Positions 26,027-33,338 of a stretch of 64,000 nt of DNA are shown in pieces; within the stretch, counting starts at the first letter, position 1; every line of letters begins with the position of its first letter. A program made the position numbers and the translations under genes. The DNA is from Actinoplanes auranticolor (GTDB lineage Bacteria; Actinomycetota; Actinomycetes; Mycobacteriales; Micromonosporaceae), in contig NZ_BOQL01000066.1 of the NCBI RefSeq assembly GCF_018332655.1, positions 1-64,000 of the forward strand, in the 5' to 3' direction. The notes under the pieces were generated by a model. It saw only the letters and a program-made list of their open reading frames with translations. It did no database searches and had not been told where the DNA came from.

Positions 26027-26791
26027 ATGGCATCCGATCCCTCCCCAGCCCGTAGTCCGGTGCGCCCGGTCGAGGTCGACCGGACCAGCCCCGTACCCCT
26101 CTACTTTCAGGTCGCCAGCCGCCTGCAGGAGCTCATCGAGCAGGGCGAGATCGGCGTCGGCGCCCGCATCGAGAACGAGGTCGACCTGGCCGAACGCCTC
26201 GGCGTCTCGCGTCCGACCACCCGCCGCGCGATCCAGTATCTGGTGGAACGCGGCATGCTCGTGCGTAAACGCGGCGTCGGTACCCAGGTCGTGCACCCCA
26301 AGGTGCGCCGCCCGGTCGAGCTGTCCAGCCTGTACGACGACCTGGTCAGCGCCGACCGTAAGCCCCGCACCGAGGTGCTCGACCTGCGCGTGATCGCGGC
26401 GCCGGCCGAGGTGGCCGAGGCCCTGGAGGTGGCCCCCGGCGCCGAGGTGACCTGGATCGAACGGCTGCGCTACGCCGGCGGCGAGCCCCTCGCGCTGATG
26501 CACAACGCGATCCCGGTGGATCTGATCCGGCTGGAGGCGGCGGATCTGGCCGCGTACGGGCTCTACGAGCTGCTGCGCCGGGCGGGCTTCGTGCCGCGCA
26601 TCGCGACGCAGGTGATCGGCGCCCGCTCGGCGAACGCGGCCGAGGCACGCACCCTGCAGGAGAAGCGCGGGGCCTCGCTGCTGACGATGACCCGGACGGC
26701 CTGGGACGCCGGCGGCCGCGCCCTGGAGTACGGCTCGCACGTCTACCGGGCCAGCCGCTACAGCTTCGAGCTCAATCTGTCGGCGGGCTGA
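26027..26791 (+). CDS. iolR: GntR/HutC-family regulator of inositol genes
   Basis: Regulator of 254 residues. Residues about 24-95 form a winged helix (YFQVASRLQELIEQGEIGVGARIENEVDLAERLGVSRPTTRRAIQYLVERGMLVRKRGVGTQV), followed by a UTRA effector domain (VTWIERLRYAGGEPLALMHNAIP...). The ATG follows GAAGGGGG. Its divergent position points to local repression relieved by inositol or a phosphorylated intermediate; the ligand is inferred. The 3' end overlaps the convergent MarR gene by 20 bases. Confidence 0.88.
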   Translation: MASDPSPARSPVRPVEVDRTSPVPLYFQVASRLQELIEQGEIGVGARIENEVDLAERLGVSRPTTRRAIQYLVERGMLVRKRGVGTQVVHPKVRRPVELSSLYDDLVSADRKPRTEVLDLRVIAAPAEVAEALEVAPGAEVTWIERLRYAGGEPLALMHNAIPVDLIRLEAADLAAYGLYELLRRAGFVPRIATQVIGARSANAAEARTLQEKRGASLLTMTRTAWDAGGRALEYGSHVYRASRYSFELNLSAG

Positions 26792-27254
26792 GCTCTCCGG
26801 TGTCCGACGCGCCGGCGACGGCAGCCTCGTAGGCGAGCAGCGTGTCGACGACGACCCGGCGGTGCGCGGGGGTCAGCGGCGCGAGGGCCTGACGCCACGC
26901 CTGGGCGCCGGGCGAGAGCCACTGCGAGATCGCCGGCCGGCTCGCCGGGCTGATGTCGACGATGCGCCGGCGCCGGTCCGCGTCGTCCTCGCGCCGCACC
27001 AGCACGCCCTTGCGGCTCAAATCGCCCACGATCAGGCTGACGGTCGTCGGCGCGACGCTGAGGTGCGCGGCCAGCTCGGACACGGTCTGCGGCCCGTCCA
27101 GCAGGAGCAGCGACAGCAGCGACAGGTGACGGGGCGCGAGGTCGAACGAGCGCAGCTGCTCCGGCACGGGGATGCGTTTCACCCGGCCGACCAGCCGCGG
27201 CATCACCAGCATCAGTTCGCGGACCGCCTCGTCCGCCGGATGAGGTGTTGACAC
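26772..27254 (-). CDS. MarR-family transcriptional regulator
   Basis: Winged-helix regulator of 160 residues with the MarR core LSLLSLLLLDGPQTVSELAAHLSVAPTTVSLIVGDLSRKGVLVRREDDADRRRRIVDISP. The GTG start has GGGAGG upstream. It diverges from the tautomerase gene with a 69-base gap that carries two direct repeats, so it probably controls itself and the tautomerase. The effector is unknown; a small aromatic acid would suit both families. Confidence 0.88.
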   Translation of the reverse strand: MSTPHPADEAVRELMLVMPRLVGRVKRIPVPEQLRSFDLAPRHLSLLSLLLLDGPQTVSELAAHLSVAPTTVSLIVGDLSRKGVLVRREDDADRRRRIVDISPASRPAISQWLSPGAQAWRQALAPLTPAHRRVVVDTLLAYEAAVAGASDTGELSPPTD

Positions 27255-27274
27255 CCCCGCGCCTCCCCAATACC

Positions 27275-27303
27275 TTTGCTATCAAAGATTGTTTGTCATC
27301 AAA
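27275..27303. promoter_or_regulatory. Direct-repeat operator between MarR and tautomerase genes
   Basis: TTTGCTATCAAA and TTTGTCATCAAA (TTTG-N2-ATCAAA) are repeated 17 bp apart on the same strand, in AT-rich DNA inside a GC-rich divergent promoter. Each copy is itself partly palindromic (TTTG...CAAA). This is a plausible double MarR site. Confidence 0.6.
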
Positions 27304-27323
27304 TCTATCCGACCGGAGGCGGT

Positions 27324-27707
27324 ATGCCGCATCTGACTGTCCACGTGCTGGAGAGCGAGCTCGCCGGACGGGAGACGCCCCTGATCGAGGCTCTGACCGA
27401 AGCCGTCGTGGCGGTCTACGGCGAGTGGGCCCGGGACATCGTCGAGGTGCGGCTGATCGGCGTGCCGGCCGGTCGTTGGGGCATCGGCGGCAGACCGGCG
27501 GCTGGTCCCGCGCCCAGCGTCACGTTCGGCATCAAGGAGGGCGCCTTCCACCGGCCGGACACGCCGGAGATCGTGGCCCGGCTGATCGCCGGGGTCACCG
27601 ACGCGATCGCCGCCGTGTGCGGTGAGCGGGTCCGCCCGGGCGTGTCCGTCGAGCTGGTGGGCGCCCCGGACGGGCGCAGCGGCATCGGCGGGGTCGTCGC
27701 CGCCTAG
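27324..27707 (+). CDS. Tautomerase-family protein
   Basis: Small enzyme of 127 residues with the 4-oxalocrotonate tautomerase hallmark of a proline directly after the initiator methionine (MPHLTVHVLE), the catalytic base once Met is removed. Its length suggests two fused beta-alpha-beta units like MSAD/CHMI-type tautomerases: the first includes VEVRLIGVPAGRWGIGGRPA and the second VSVELVGAPDGRSGIGGV, which look like internal duplicates. The start after GGAGG is chosen over an in-frame start 16 codons earlier. Substrate unknown. Confidence 0.8.
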   Translation: MPHLTVHVLESELAGRETPLIEALTEAVVAVYGEWARDIVEVRLIGVPAGRWGIGGRPAAGPAPSVTFGIKEGAFHRPDTPEIVARLIAGVTDAIAAVCGERVRPGVSVELVGAPDGRSGIGGVVAA

Positions 27708-27781
27708 ATCGGCACTCATATGGTGGCGTGCACGTCCAATAGCTCTGGCCCGCTTCGGCGAAGCTGGGGCACGATACAACG

Positions 27782-28084
27782 ATGAGAATGCGTCGCGTCG
27801 CTCTGTTCGCCACCGGAGTGATCCTTATTGCGCTCAGTGCGATCTTTATCGCCGCGGGCCTGGAAAAGGCCGATCAGGTGGCCAGCACTGTCGGTGCGCT
27901 GGCCGGCGTAGCGGGGTGCGGATTCTCCGTCTGGGCATGGCTGAGCGAGAGTGCAAGATCCCCTTCGACGCGTACGCCGAGCAGCGATACCGCGCCGACC
28001 GCGGTCCGCCCACAGGTGGACGCCGCCCGGGCTCAGGGCATACAGATCGGTGACGGCAATACGCAGCACAACAGATTCGAATGA
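27782..28084 (+). CDS. Small two-span membrane protein with RHIM-like C-terminal motif
   Basis: A 100-residue protein of no named family. Residues about 6-25 (VALFATGVILIALSAIFIAA) and about 36-54 (STVGALAGVAGCGFSVWAW) look like two membrane spans, followed by a flexible Ser/Thr/Pro-rich linker. The last 15 residues read GIQIGDGNTQHNRFE. The core (I/V)Q(I/V)GxxN matches the RHIM amyloid core and the similar Q/N-rich signalling motifs known beside bacterial NLRs. The NLR encoded two genes downstream starts with the same kind of motif. I infer a membrane-acting effector that is switched on when its tail is templated by the NLR motif. A second ATG two codons in (27788) is an alternative start. 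Confidence 0.7.
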   Translation: MRMRRVALFATGVILIALSAIFIAAGLEKADQVASTVGALAGVAGCGFSVWAWLSESARSPSTRTPSSDTAPTAVRPQVDAARAQGIQIGDGNTQHNRFE

Positions 28085-28105
28085 CGGTCAGCGCAGGCAT
28101 CGGTC

Positions 28106-28648
28106 ATGCGGTCCGGGGAGAATGAGGGACAGGTTTTCAGGAACGGGATCCGCGTCGCGTCGCCGAGCGACACATCCGCAGTCCTGATGATCCTGAACAC
28201 CGCGGCAGAACGGCTCTGGGGTCTCCGGATCCGGCAATGGCCCAGGTCATTTCCGGAGACCGCGGTGGAGGCCGACCTCAGAGCGGGCAACACGTGGATT
28301 CTGATGGAGGACGGTCGACCGGCAGGCACGATGACGGTGCGATGGGCCGATCCGCTGTGGCCGGGCGACACGAGCGCAGCAGGCTACGTCCACCGGCTGG
28401 CTGTGCGCCGTCCAAGGCGAGGTCATGGCCGGGTTCTGCTGGAACGTGCGGCCGACCTCACGCTGAGCCATGGCCGGGCACTGCTCCGCTTGGACTGCGC
28501 CGCCGAGAACACCGCGCTCCGGACCTACTACGAACGAACGGGTTTCGTGCACAGACGTGACGTCGCGGTGGCGTTGTCCCCCGGTTTTCAGCTCCTCGGC
28601 TCCCCTTCGAGGCTCAGCATCAGTCTGTTCGAGATGGCCCTGCGGTGA
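28106..28648 (+). CDS. GNAT-family N-acetyltransferase in the NLR operon
   Basis: Acetyltransferase of 180 residues. The acetyl-CoA-binding motif A is YVHRLAVRRPRRGHGRVLLERA (the RxxGxG core is RRGHG), with the C-terminal motif B-like ENTALRTYYERTGFVHRRDV. It lies 21 bases after the membrane-protein gene and overlaps the NLR gene as GTGA, so all three are likely co-translated. The target is unknown: it may modify the system's own parts, a toxin or a small molecule, or be a passenger gene. No RHIM-like motif is visible in it. Confidence 0.82.
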   Translation: MRSGENEGQVFRNGIRVASPSDTSAVLMILNTAAERLWGLRIRQWPRSFPETAVEADLRAGNTWILMEDGRPAGTMTVRWADPLWPGDTSAAGYVHRLAVRRPRRGHGRVLLERAADLTLSHGRALLRLDCAAENTALRTYYERTGFVHRRDVAVALSPGFQLLGSPSRLSISLFEMALR

Positions 28649-31287
28649 GCGACGACGCCGTGGAGCGCCACAGTGACGATCAGGGTCCGCCAGTCCCGGT
28701 GGCCCTGCCCGGCGCTCGGGGAGTGCAGGTCGGGGCCGGAAACTTCCAGACGAACATCTTCCTGGCCCGCGCGTCGTCGGCGGAGGACGTCTTCCCGCTC
28801 CAGATCGGTTCGCTGCCGCCGATCGCCGCCTCGTTCCAGGCCAGGCACGGTCGCTCGCCGGAGACCCCGCAGCTGACGAACGGCATCACGGTTCTGGTCG
28901 GTCTCGGCGGTGTGGGAAAAACGCAGCTGGCCGCCGCCGTCAGCCATCGAGCCCGGCGAAGCGGCGAGACCGACCTCATCGTCTGGGTGAACGGGACCAG
29001 CCGCGACGCCATCATTGCCGCGTACGCGCAAACCGCCCACGACCTCGGCGTGGCTACGGCGGATGCCGCGGACACCGCCGCACAGCGGCTGCTGACCTGG
29101 CTGGCGAACACCGACCGACGATGGCTCCTGGTCATCGACGATCTGCGTGAGCCGGGGCATATGAACAATTTGTGGCCGCCGCTGACCTCATCGGGGTCCA
29201 CGATCGTGACCACCCGCCGGAGGGAGGCCGCCTTACGCGGAAGCGGCCGCCATTTCCTGGAGGTCGGTGTGTTCACGCCGGAGGAGAGCGACCGGTACCT
29301 GCGCAGTCAGTTGCCGCCCGCGCAACTCGACGGCGCGGCGGACCTGGCCGACGACCTCGGTCATCTGCCGCTGGCACTCGCTCAGGCATCGGCCTTCATG
29401 CTGAACAAGGGACTGACGTGCCGCCAGTACATCAGGCGGCTCGGTGACCAGCGCCGCAGGCTGAGCCAGGTGCTGCCGGAGCGCGGGGCTCTCCCGGATG
29501 ATCACAGCCAGACGCTCGCCGCGACGTGGTCCCTGACGATCAGGGACGCCGACGCCCTGGATCCTCCGGGACTGGCGAAACCCCTCATCCACCTCATCGC
29601 TTTCCTGGAACCCAACGGCATTCCCCACGGCTTGCTTCTCACCCTCAGCGTTCACGCAGGGCTCCTGGCCGCCCTGGATCGCTCGGATGCGGCCCGTGGT
29701 CCGCGAGGCGAGGTCGAGTCCGACGACATCAGGGACGCGTTGTACAACCTGCAGCGGTGGAGCCTGATCAGTATGTCGGACGGTCCAGGGGGTCAGAGTC
29801 TCCGAATCCACGCTCTGGTGCAGAGAGCCGTACGTGAGTCGTTGACCGATGATGAACGGGACTCACTCGTCGCCACGAACGCCGACGCACTCGTGGAGAT
29901 CTGGCCCGAACCGGAAACCGACATGAGCGTGTCCCAGGTCCTACGGGCAAACGCCGTGGCGCTCCTTCGACACAACACCCCGGCACTGTGGCGGGACGGG
30001 CCACACCCCTTGATACGACGCCTCGGACGCAGCCTCGGTGAGAGCGGGTCACCGGCGCAGGCCGTTGCCCACTTCACGGCCGCCTACAGTCACGCCACCC
30101 GTGTACTCGGCGAGGAGCACCCCGAGGCCCTCGACATCAGAAGTGAGCTGGCGCAGTGGCGCGGCGCGACGGGAGACTACGCTGGTTGCCTGGCAAACCT
30201 GCGGAGCTTGCTGACTGGCATGACAGCGGTGCACGGCGTCAACCATCCCCGCACCCTCGCAGTACGCCACAGTCTCGCAGGCTGGCTCGGCACCGCAGGA
30301 GAACCCACCGCGGCCGTCACCGCATTGACCTCGCTGGCCTCCGACAGTTCCCGCATCCTTGGCGACGACCACCCCGACACACTCGCGATACACCACAGCC
30401 TGGCCGGCTGGCTCGGCACCGCTAGACGGCACGCGGCTGCCGTCACCGCATTGACCTCGCTGGCCTCCGACTGTTCCCGCGTCCTCGGCGACGACCACCC
30501 CGACACACTCGCGGTACACCACAGCCTGGCGAGATGGCGGGGGGCGTCCGGAGACGCCGGTGGTGCGGCGAAAGCCTTCGGCCTGTTGCACGAGCGCCGC
30601 TCCCGGTTACTAGGGCGCGACCATCCCGAGACCCTTCTGACGTTCGGCAACATGGCGTACTGGCGAGGAGTGGCCGGCGATGCCGCGGGAGCGGAGCAGG
30701 CGTTCCGAAGGCTGCACGCGGACCGGTCGAGATTGCTCGGCTCCGAACATCCCGACAGTCTCACCACTCTGGGCAACGTCGGGCATTGGCTGGGAGTAGG
30801 CGGAGACCCGGACGGTGCTGCCCGCACGTTCCAGGCGTTGGACGCCCAGCGATCCAGGGTGTTGGGAGACGACCACCCGCACACGCTGAACGGACGGGCT
30901 CACCTCGCCTACTGGCTGGGCGAGCGAGGCGCACCACAGCGTGCGCTCGTGGTTCTCTCGGAACTCCTCGCCCATCGACGAAGAGTCCTTGGTGAAGAGC
31001 ATCCCGACACTTTCGCCACTCACCAGCAGATCGCGTACTGGCGCATCCGCAACGGCGAGCAGTCGGAGGCGAGGGCAGATCTCGCGGCGTTGCTCATCAG
31101 GCTGGGGGGCCCGTCTTCGGACAAAGACCAGTCGACCCTCGATCGCCGCCTGCGCCATTGGCCCGCAGGGGAACAGATCCCGGCGTACCTGCTGCGGCGA
31201 ATGCGGGCCGAATATCTCCGTGTGCTCGGAGCCGACCATCCGACCTCGGTGAGCTCCCGCCGCAATCTCGCTCGGTGGCGAGGATGA
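28645..31287 (+). CDS. NLR-like NB-ARC/TPR protein with N-terminal RHIM-like motif
   Basis: STAND ATPase of 880 residues. Residues 26-39 carry GVQVGAGNFQTNIF, the partner of the motif ending the small membrane protein. The NB-ARC domain has Walker A GLGGVGKT (86-93), Walker B LLVIDD (161-166), a sensor-like SGSTIVTTRR (183-192) and the GxPLAL motif GHLPLAL (239-245). A winged-helix-like linker follows (LIHLIAFLEP..., LQRWSLISMS...LRIHALVQRAVRE). From about 480 to the end lie some ten 42-residue TPR-like repeats with HPxTL...LAxWxG. By analogy with NLRs, the repeats sense a trigger, the ATPase oligomerises, and the N-terminal motif seeds an amyloid that recruits the effector. The GTG start overlaps the GNAT stop. 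Confidence 0.88.
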   Translation: MSDDAVERHSDDQGPPVPVALPGARGVQVGAGNFQTNIFLARASSAEDVFPLQIGSLPPIAASFQARHGRSPETPQLTNGITVLVGLGGVGKTQLAAAVSHRARRSGETDLIVWVNGTSRDAIIAAYAQTAHDLGVATADAADTAAQRLLTWLANTDRRWLLVIDDLREPGHMNNLWPPLTSSGSTIVTTRRREAALRGSGRHFLEVGVFTPEESDRYLRSQLPPAQLDGAADLADDLGHLPLALAQASAFMLNKGLTCRQYIRRLGDQRRRLSQVLPERGALPDDHSQTLAATWSLTIRDADALDPPGLAKPLIHLIAFLEPNGIPHGLLLTLSVHAGLLAALDRSDAARGPRGEVESDDIRDALYNLQRWSLISMSDGPGGQSLRIHALVQRAVRESLTDDERDSLVATNADALVEIWPEPETDMSVSQVLRANAVALLRHNTPALWRDGPHPLIRRLGRSLGESGSPAQAVAHFTAAYSHATRVLGEEHPEALDIRSELAQWRGATGDYAGCLANLRSLLTGMTAVHGVNHPRTLAVRHSLAGWLGTAGEPTAAVTALTSLASDSSRILGDDHPDTLAIHHSLAGWLGTARRHAAAVTALTSLASDCSRVLGDDHPDTLAVHHSLARWRGASGDAGGAAKAFGLLHERRSRLLGRDHPETLLTFGNMAYWRGVAGDAAGAEQAFRRLHADRSRLLGSEHPDSLTTLGNVGHWLGVGGDPDGAARTFQALDAQRSRVLGDDHPHTLNGRAHLAYWLGERGAPQRALVVLSELLAHRRRVLGEEHPDTFATHQQIAYWRIRNGEQSEARADLAALLIRLGGPSSDKDQSTLDRRLRHWPAGEQIPAYLLRRMRAEYLRVLGADHPTSVSSRRNLARWRG
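30313..30540 (+). repeat. 126-bp tandem duplication in the TPR array
   Basis: GCCGTCACCGCATTGACCTC starts at 30313 and again at 30439, exactly 126 bp (42 codons, one TPR unit) apart. About the first 100 bases of both copies differ at only about five positions and then diverge. The rest of the array is far more diverged, so this is a recent unit duplication or gene-conversion event. Confidence 0.85.
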
Positions 31288-31306
31288 CCGAACAGAATCG
31301 AGTTTC

Positions 31307-31939
31307 TCAGCGCGGCGTGCCGTCCCAGCGCCAGGAGGCCCGGCGGTCACGGCCGGGCAGGGCGATCCGGCCGGTGGCCCACAGCAGCGCCTGCCAGCTG
31401 TCGCCCTCGGCCGGAACATCCGGGAACAGCCGGTCCAGGGCGCGGGCGCACAGCTCCTGCGGCGGCTCCCACGGCAGCTCCAGCCCCGCGGCGACGTCAC
31501 GCATGTGCACCAGGGTCTCGACCACGCCCATGGCCGCGAAACCCTCCGGGTCCGAGGCGCCGTAGGTGTGCTGCGAGCGGACGGTGGGCGGGGTGACCTC
31601 GACCATCGCGGCCAGCAACGCGCCGCAGGATTCGAGCACCTGTAACAGGCCGGCCTGCCCGCCCTCCTCCGGCACGGCATAGATGGTGAGCGCCGGTCCG
31701 CCCGGGCGGCGGTACTCCCAGCCGATCGGGACCGGGTCCGTCACCGAAGGGCGGCGCGGGCCGAGCTGCGACGCGTACGCGAACAGGTCGTCGGCGATGT
31801 GCTCGACCGTCTCCCAGCAGTCCCACTCCAGATCACCGGCCGGCACCCGCCAGTCCCGGTCGACCACCGTGGTCAGCGCATCGGCCGCCAGGTACACAGC
31901 TGCACGGACATCGGACGCGGTAACAGGGTCGGCAGGCAC
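31307..31939 (-). CDS. Mycothiol-dependent maleylpyruvate isomerase-like/DinB-type protein
   Basis: Protein of 210 residues resembling the DinB/MDMPI N-terminal four-helix family: TVVDRDWRVPAGDLEWDCWETVEHIADDLFAYASQLG with the histidine metal ligand, and FAAMGVVETLVHMRDVAAGLELPW with a second histidine. Such proteins use mycothiol or bind metal in detoxification, but the substrate is unknown here. It starts with GTG and has no ribosome-binding site; a TAGGAT box 6 bases upstream suggests a leaderless message. It converges on the NLR gene. Confidence 0.7.
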   Translation of the reverse strand: MPADPVTASDVRAAVYLAADALTTVVDRDWRVPAGDLEWDCWETVEHIADDLFAYASQLGPRRPSVTDPVPIGWEYRRPGGPALTIYAVPEEGGQAGLLQVLESCGALLAAMVEVTPPTVRSQHTYGASDPEGFAAMGVVETLVHMRDVAAGLELPWEPPQELCARALDRLFPDVPAEGDSWQALLWATGRIALPGRDRRASWRWDGTPR

Positions 31940-31945
31940 GGGCAG

Positions 31946-31951
31946 ATCCTA
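31946..31951 (-). promoter_or_regulatory. -10 box TAGGAT for a leaderless message
   Basis: TAGGAT lies exactly 6 bases before the GTG of the DinB-type gene, which has no purine-rich ribosome-binding site. This places the transcription start at or next to the first codon. The box overlaps the stop codon of the methyltransferase gene upstream. Confidence 0.5.
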
Positions 31952-32680
31952 ACCGCGGCGGGCGACGGTCACGATCTCCCGGCTGCCCGGGGTCAGCGGG
32001 CCGCCGTGCCAGTCGCCGTACTGCTCGTCGAGCCGGAAGCCGGCCTCGCGCAGCAGCCTGTTGAGCACCTCCGGGCCCAGGAAGCGCAGCACCTGACGCT
32101 CGTAGTGCACGGCGGCACCGGAGGCGTCGGTGACCGTCTCGGTGAAGGTGACGACGCCGTCCACGACCGACTCGACCTCGTGACTCACCCGCAGGACCCG
32201 GCCGGCGGCGTCCACCACCTCCCTCGCCCGCTCGGGGATCCAGCTCTCCCAGGCGTGCGCCTGCGGATGCCGGGTCTCGAACGCGAACCGGCCGCCCTCG
32301 CGCAGCGCGGCCCGTACCCCGGCCAGACCGGCCCGGATCTCGCCGTCCTCGACCAGGCACTGGAAGGCGTGCCCGGTCATGACGGCCAGCTCGAACTCCT
32401 GCTCCCACGGCGTCGCGGCCGCCGTGCCGAGCACCCACTCGATGGCGTCGCGGCGCCGGGCCCGGGCCAGGTAAGCCGGATTCGGGTCGATCCCGGCCAG
32501 CACCCCGCGGTGCCCGGCGTCGCGGGCCCGGTGCAGCATCGCTCCGGTGCCGCAGCCCACGTCGAGCACGGCGCCGGCCGCCATGACCAGCCGGTGATGG
32601 AACGCGTCGGCCGGGTGGTGCTCCGGGTCCCACGGGTTCAGCAGGTCATGGAGCGCGGCCACCTCGGCGTCGGAAAGCAC
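31949..32680 (-). CDS. Class I SAM-dependent methyltransferase
   Basis: Methyltransferase of 243 residues with motif I VLDVGCGTG (38-46), the acidic motif AGIDPNPAYLARAR and motif II-like ELAVMTGHAFQCLVEDGEI. A lid or substrate domain is present (FAFETRHPQAHAWESWIP, VESVVDGVVTFTETV). The substrate is unknown. The GTG start lacks a ribosome-binding site and follows a TATGCT box by 6 bases. Confidence 0.85.
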   Translation of the reverse strand: MLSDAEVAALHDLLNPWDPEHHPADAFHHRLVMAAGAVLDVGCGTGAMLHRARDAGHRGVLAGIDPNPAYLARARRRDAIEWVLGTAAATPWEQEFELAVMTGHAFQCLVEDGEIRAGLAGVRAALREGGRFAFETRHPQAHAWESWIPERAREVVDAAGRVLRVSHEVESVVDGVVTFTETVTDASGAAVHYERQVLRFLGPEVLNRLLREAGFRLDEQYGDWHGGPLTPGSREIVTVARRG

Positions 32681-32686
32681 CGCAGC

Positions 32687-32692
32687 AGCATA
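32687..32692 (-). promoter_or_regulatory. -10 box TATGCT for a leaderless message
   Basis: TATGCT ends 6 bases before the GTG start of the methyltransferase gene, with no Shine-Dalgarno sequence between them. This is the same geometry as at four other genes in the window. Confidence 0.5.
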
Positions 32693-32750
32693 GGTGCCGG
32701 GGCGGCGCTGCCCGGAACGCCGAGGGACAGCGCCGCCACGATCGGGGGAC

Positions 32751-33338
32751 TCAGGCCCGCCACATCCGGTAGAAGGGGGTGTCGTCCGGCATCCGGATGT
32801 CGAACGGCATCATGTCGGTGTAGCCGTACCGGCGGTAGAGGCGGATGTTGTCCTCGTTGGTCGCCTCCAGGTACGCGGCCGTGCCGCCCAGGTCCTGGTG
32901 GGTGCTGTCCATCAGCGCACCGCCCAGGCCCCGGCTCTGGTGGTCCGGGTGCACCGCCAGGAACGCCAGGTGCCAGTGCGGTTCCACCGGGTGGTGCTTG
33001 TCGAACAGCTCGTCCAGGGCGTGGAAGTGCGGCAGCCACTCCCCCGCCAGCGCGGCCAGGCGTTCGTCGTAGTGCGGGATCTCCGGCATCTCGTGCGTAC
33101 GGTCGAACCACACCGCGGCCGCGGCCAGGCCGCCGGCCGGAGCGTCGATCACGTCGACCTTGCCGCACAGCGGCGCGTGCTCGGTGAGCAGGGTGAAGAA
33201 GCCGCTCATCACCCGCAGCCGGGACTGCGGATCCGGGACCAGGGACCGGTTCTGCTCCAGGTCGTCGAAGGACTGCGCGATCAGGGCGCCGACGGCCGGC
33301 AGTTCGGCCTCGGTGGCGGGGCGGATGACGTGACTCAC
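32751..33338 (-). CDS. GNAT-family N-acetyltransferase
   Basis: Acetyltransferase of 195 residues with motif A HLAFLAVHPDHQSRGLGGALMDS (Q/RxxGxG as QSRGLG) and motif B AAYLEATNEDNIRLYRRYGYTDM. The family resembles actinobacterial antibiotic- or amine-modifying GNATs, but the substrate is unknown. The GTG start overlaps the APC permease stop as GTGA, so it is probably co-transcribed with that permease and may act on the permease's substrate (inference). Confidence 0.85.
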   Translation of the reverse strand: MSHVIRPATEAELPAVGALIAQSFDDLEQNRSLVPDPQSRLRVMSGFFTLLTEHAPLCGKVDVIDAPAGGLAAAAVWFDRTHEMPEIPHYDERLAALAGEWLPHFHALDELFDKHHPVEPHWHLAFLAVHPDHQSRGLGGALMDSTHQDLGGTAAYLEATNEDNIRLYRRYGYTDMMPFDIRMPDDTPFYRMWRA

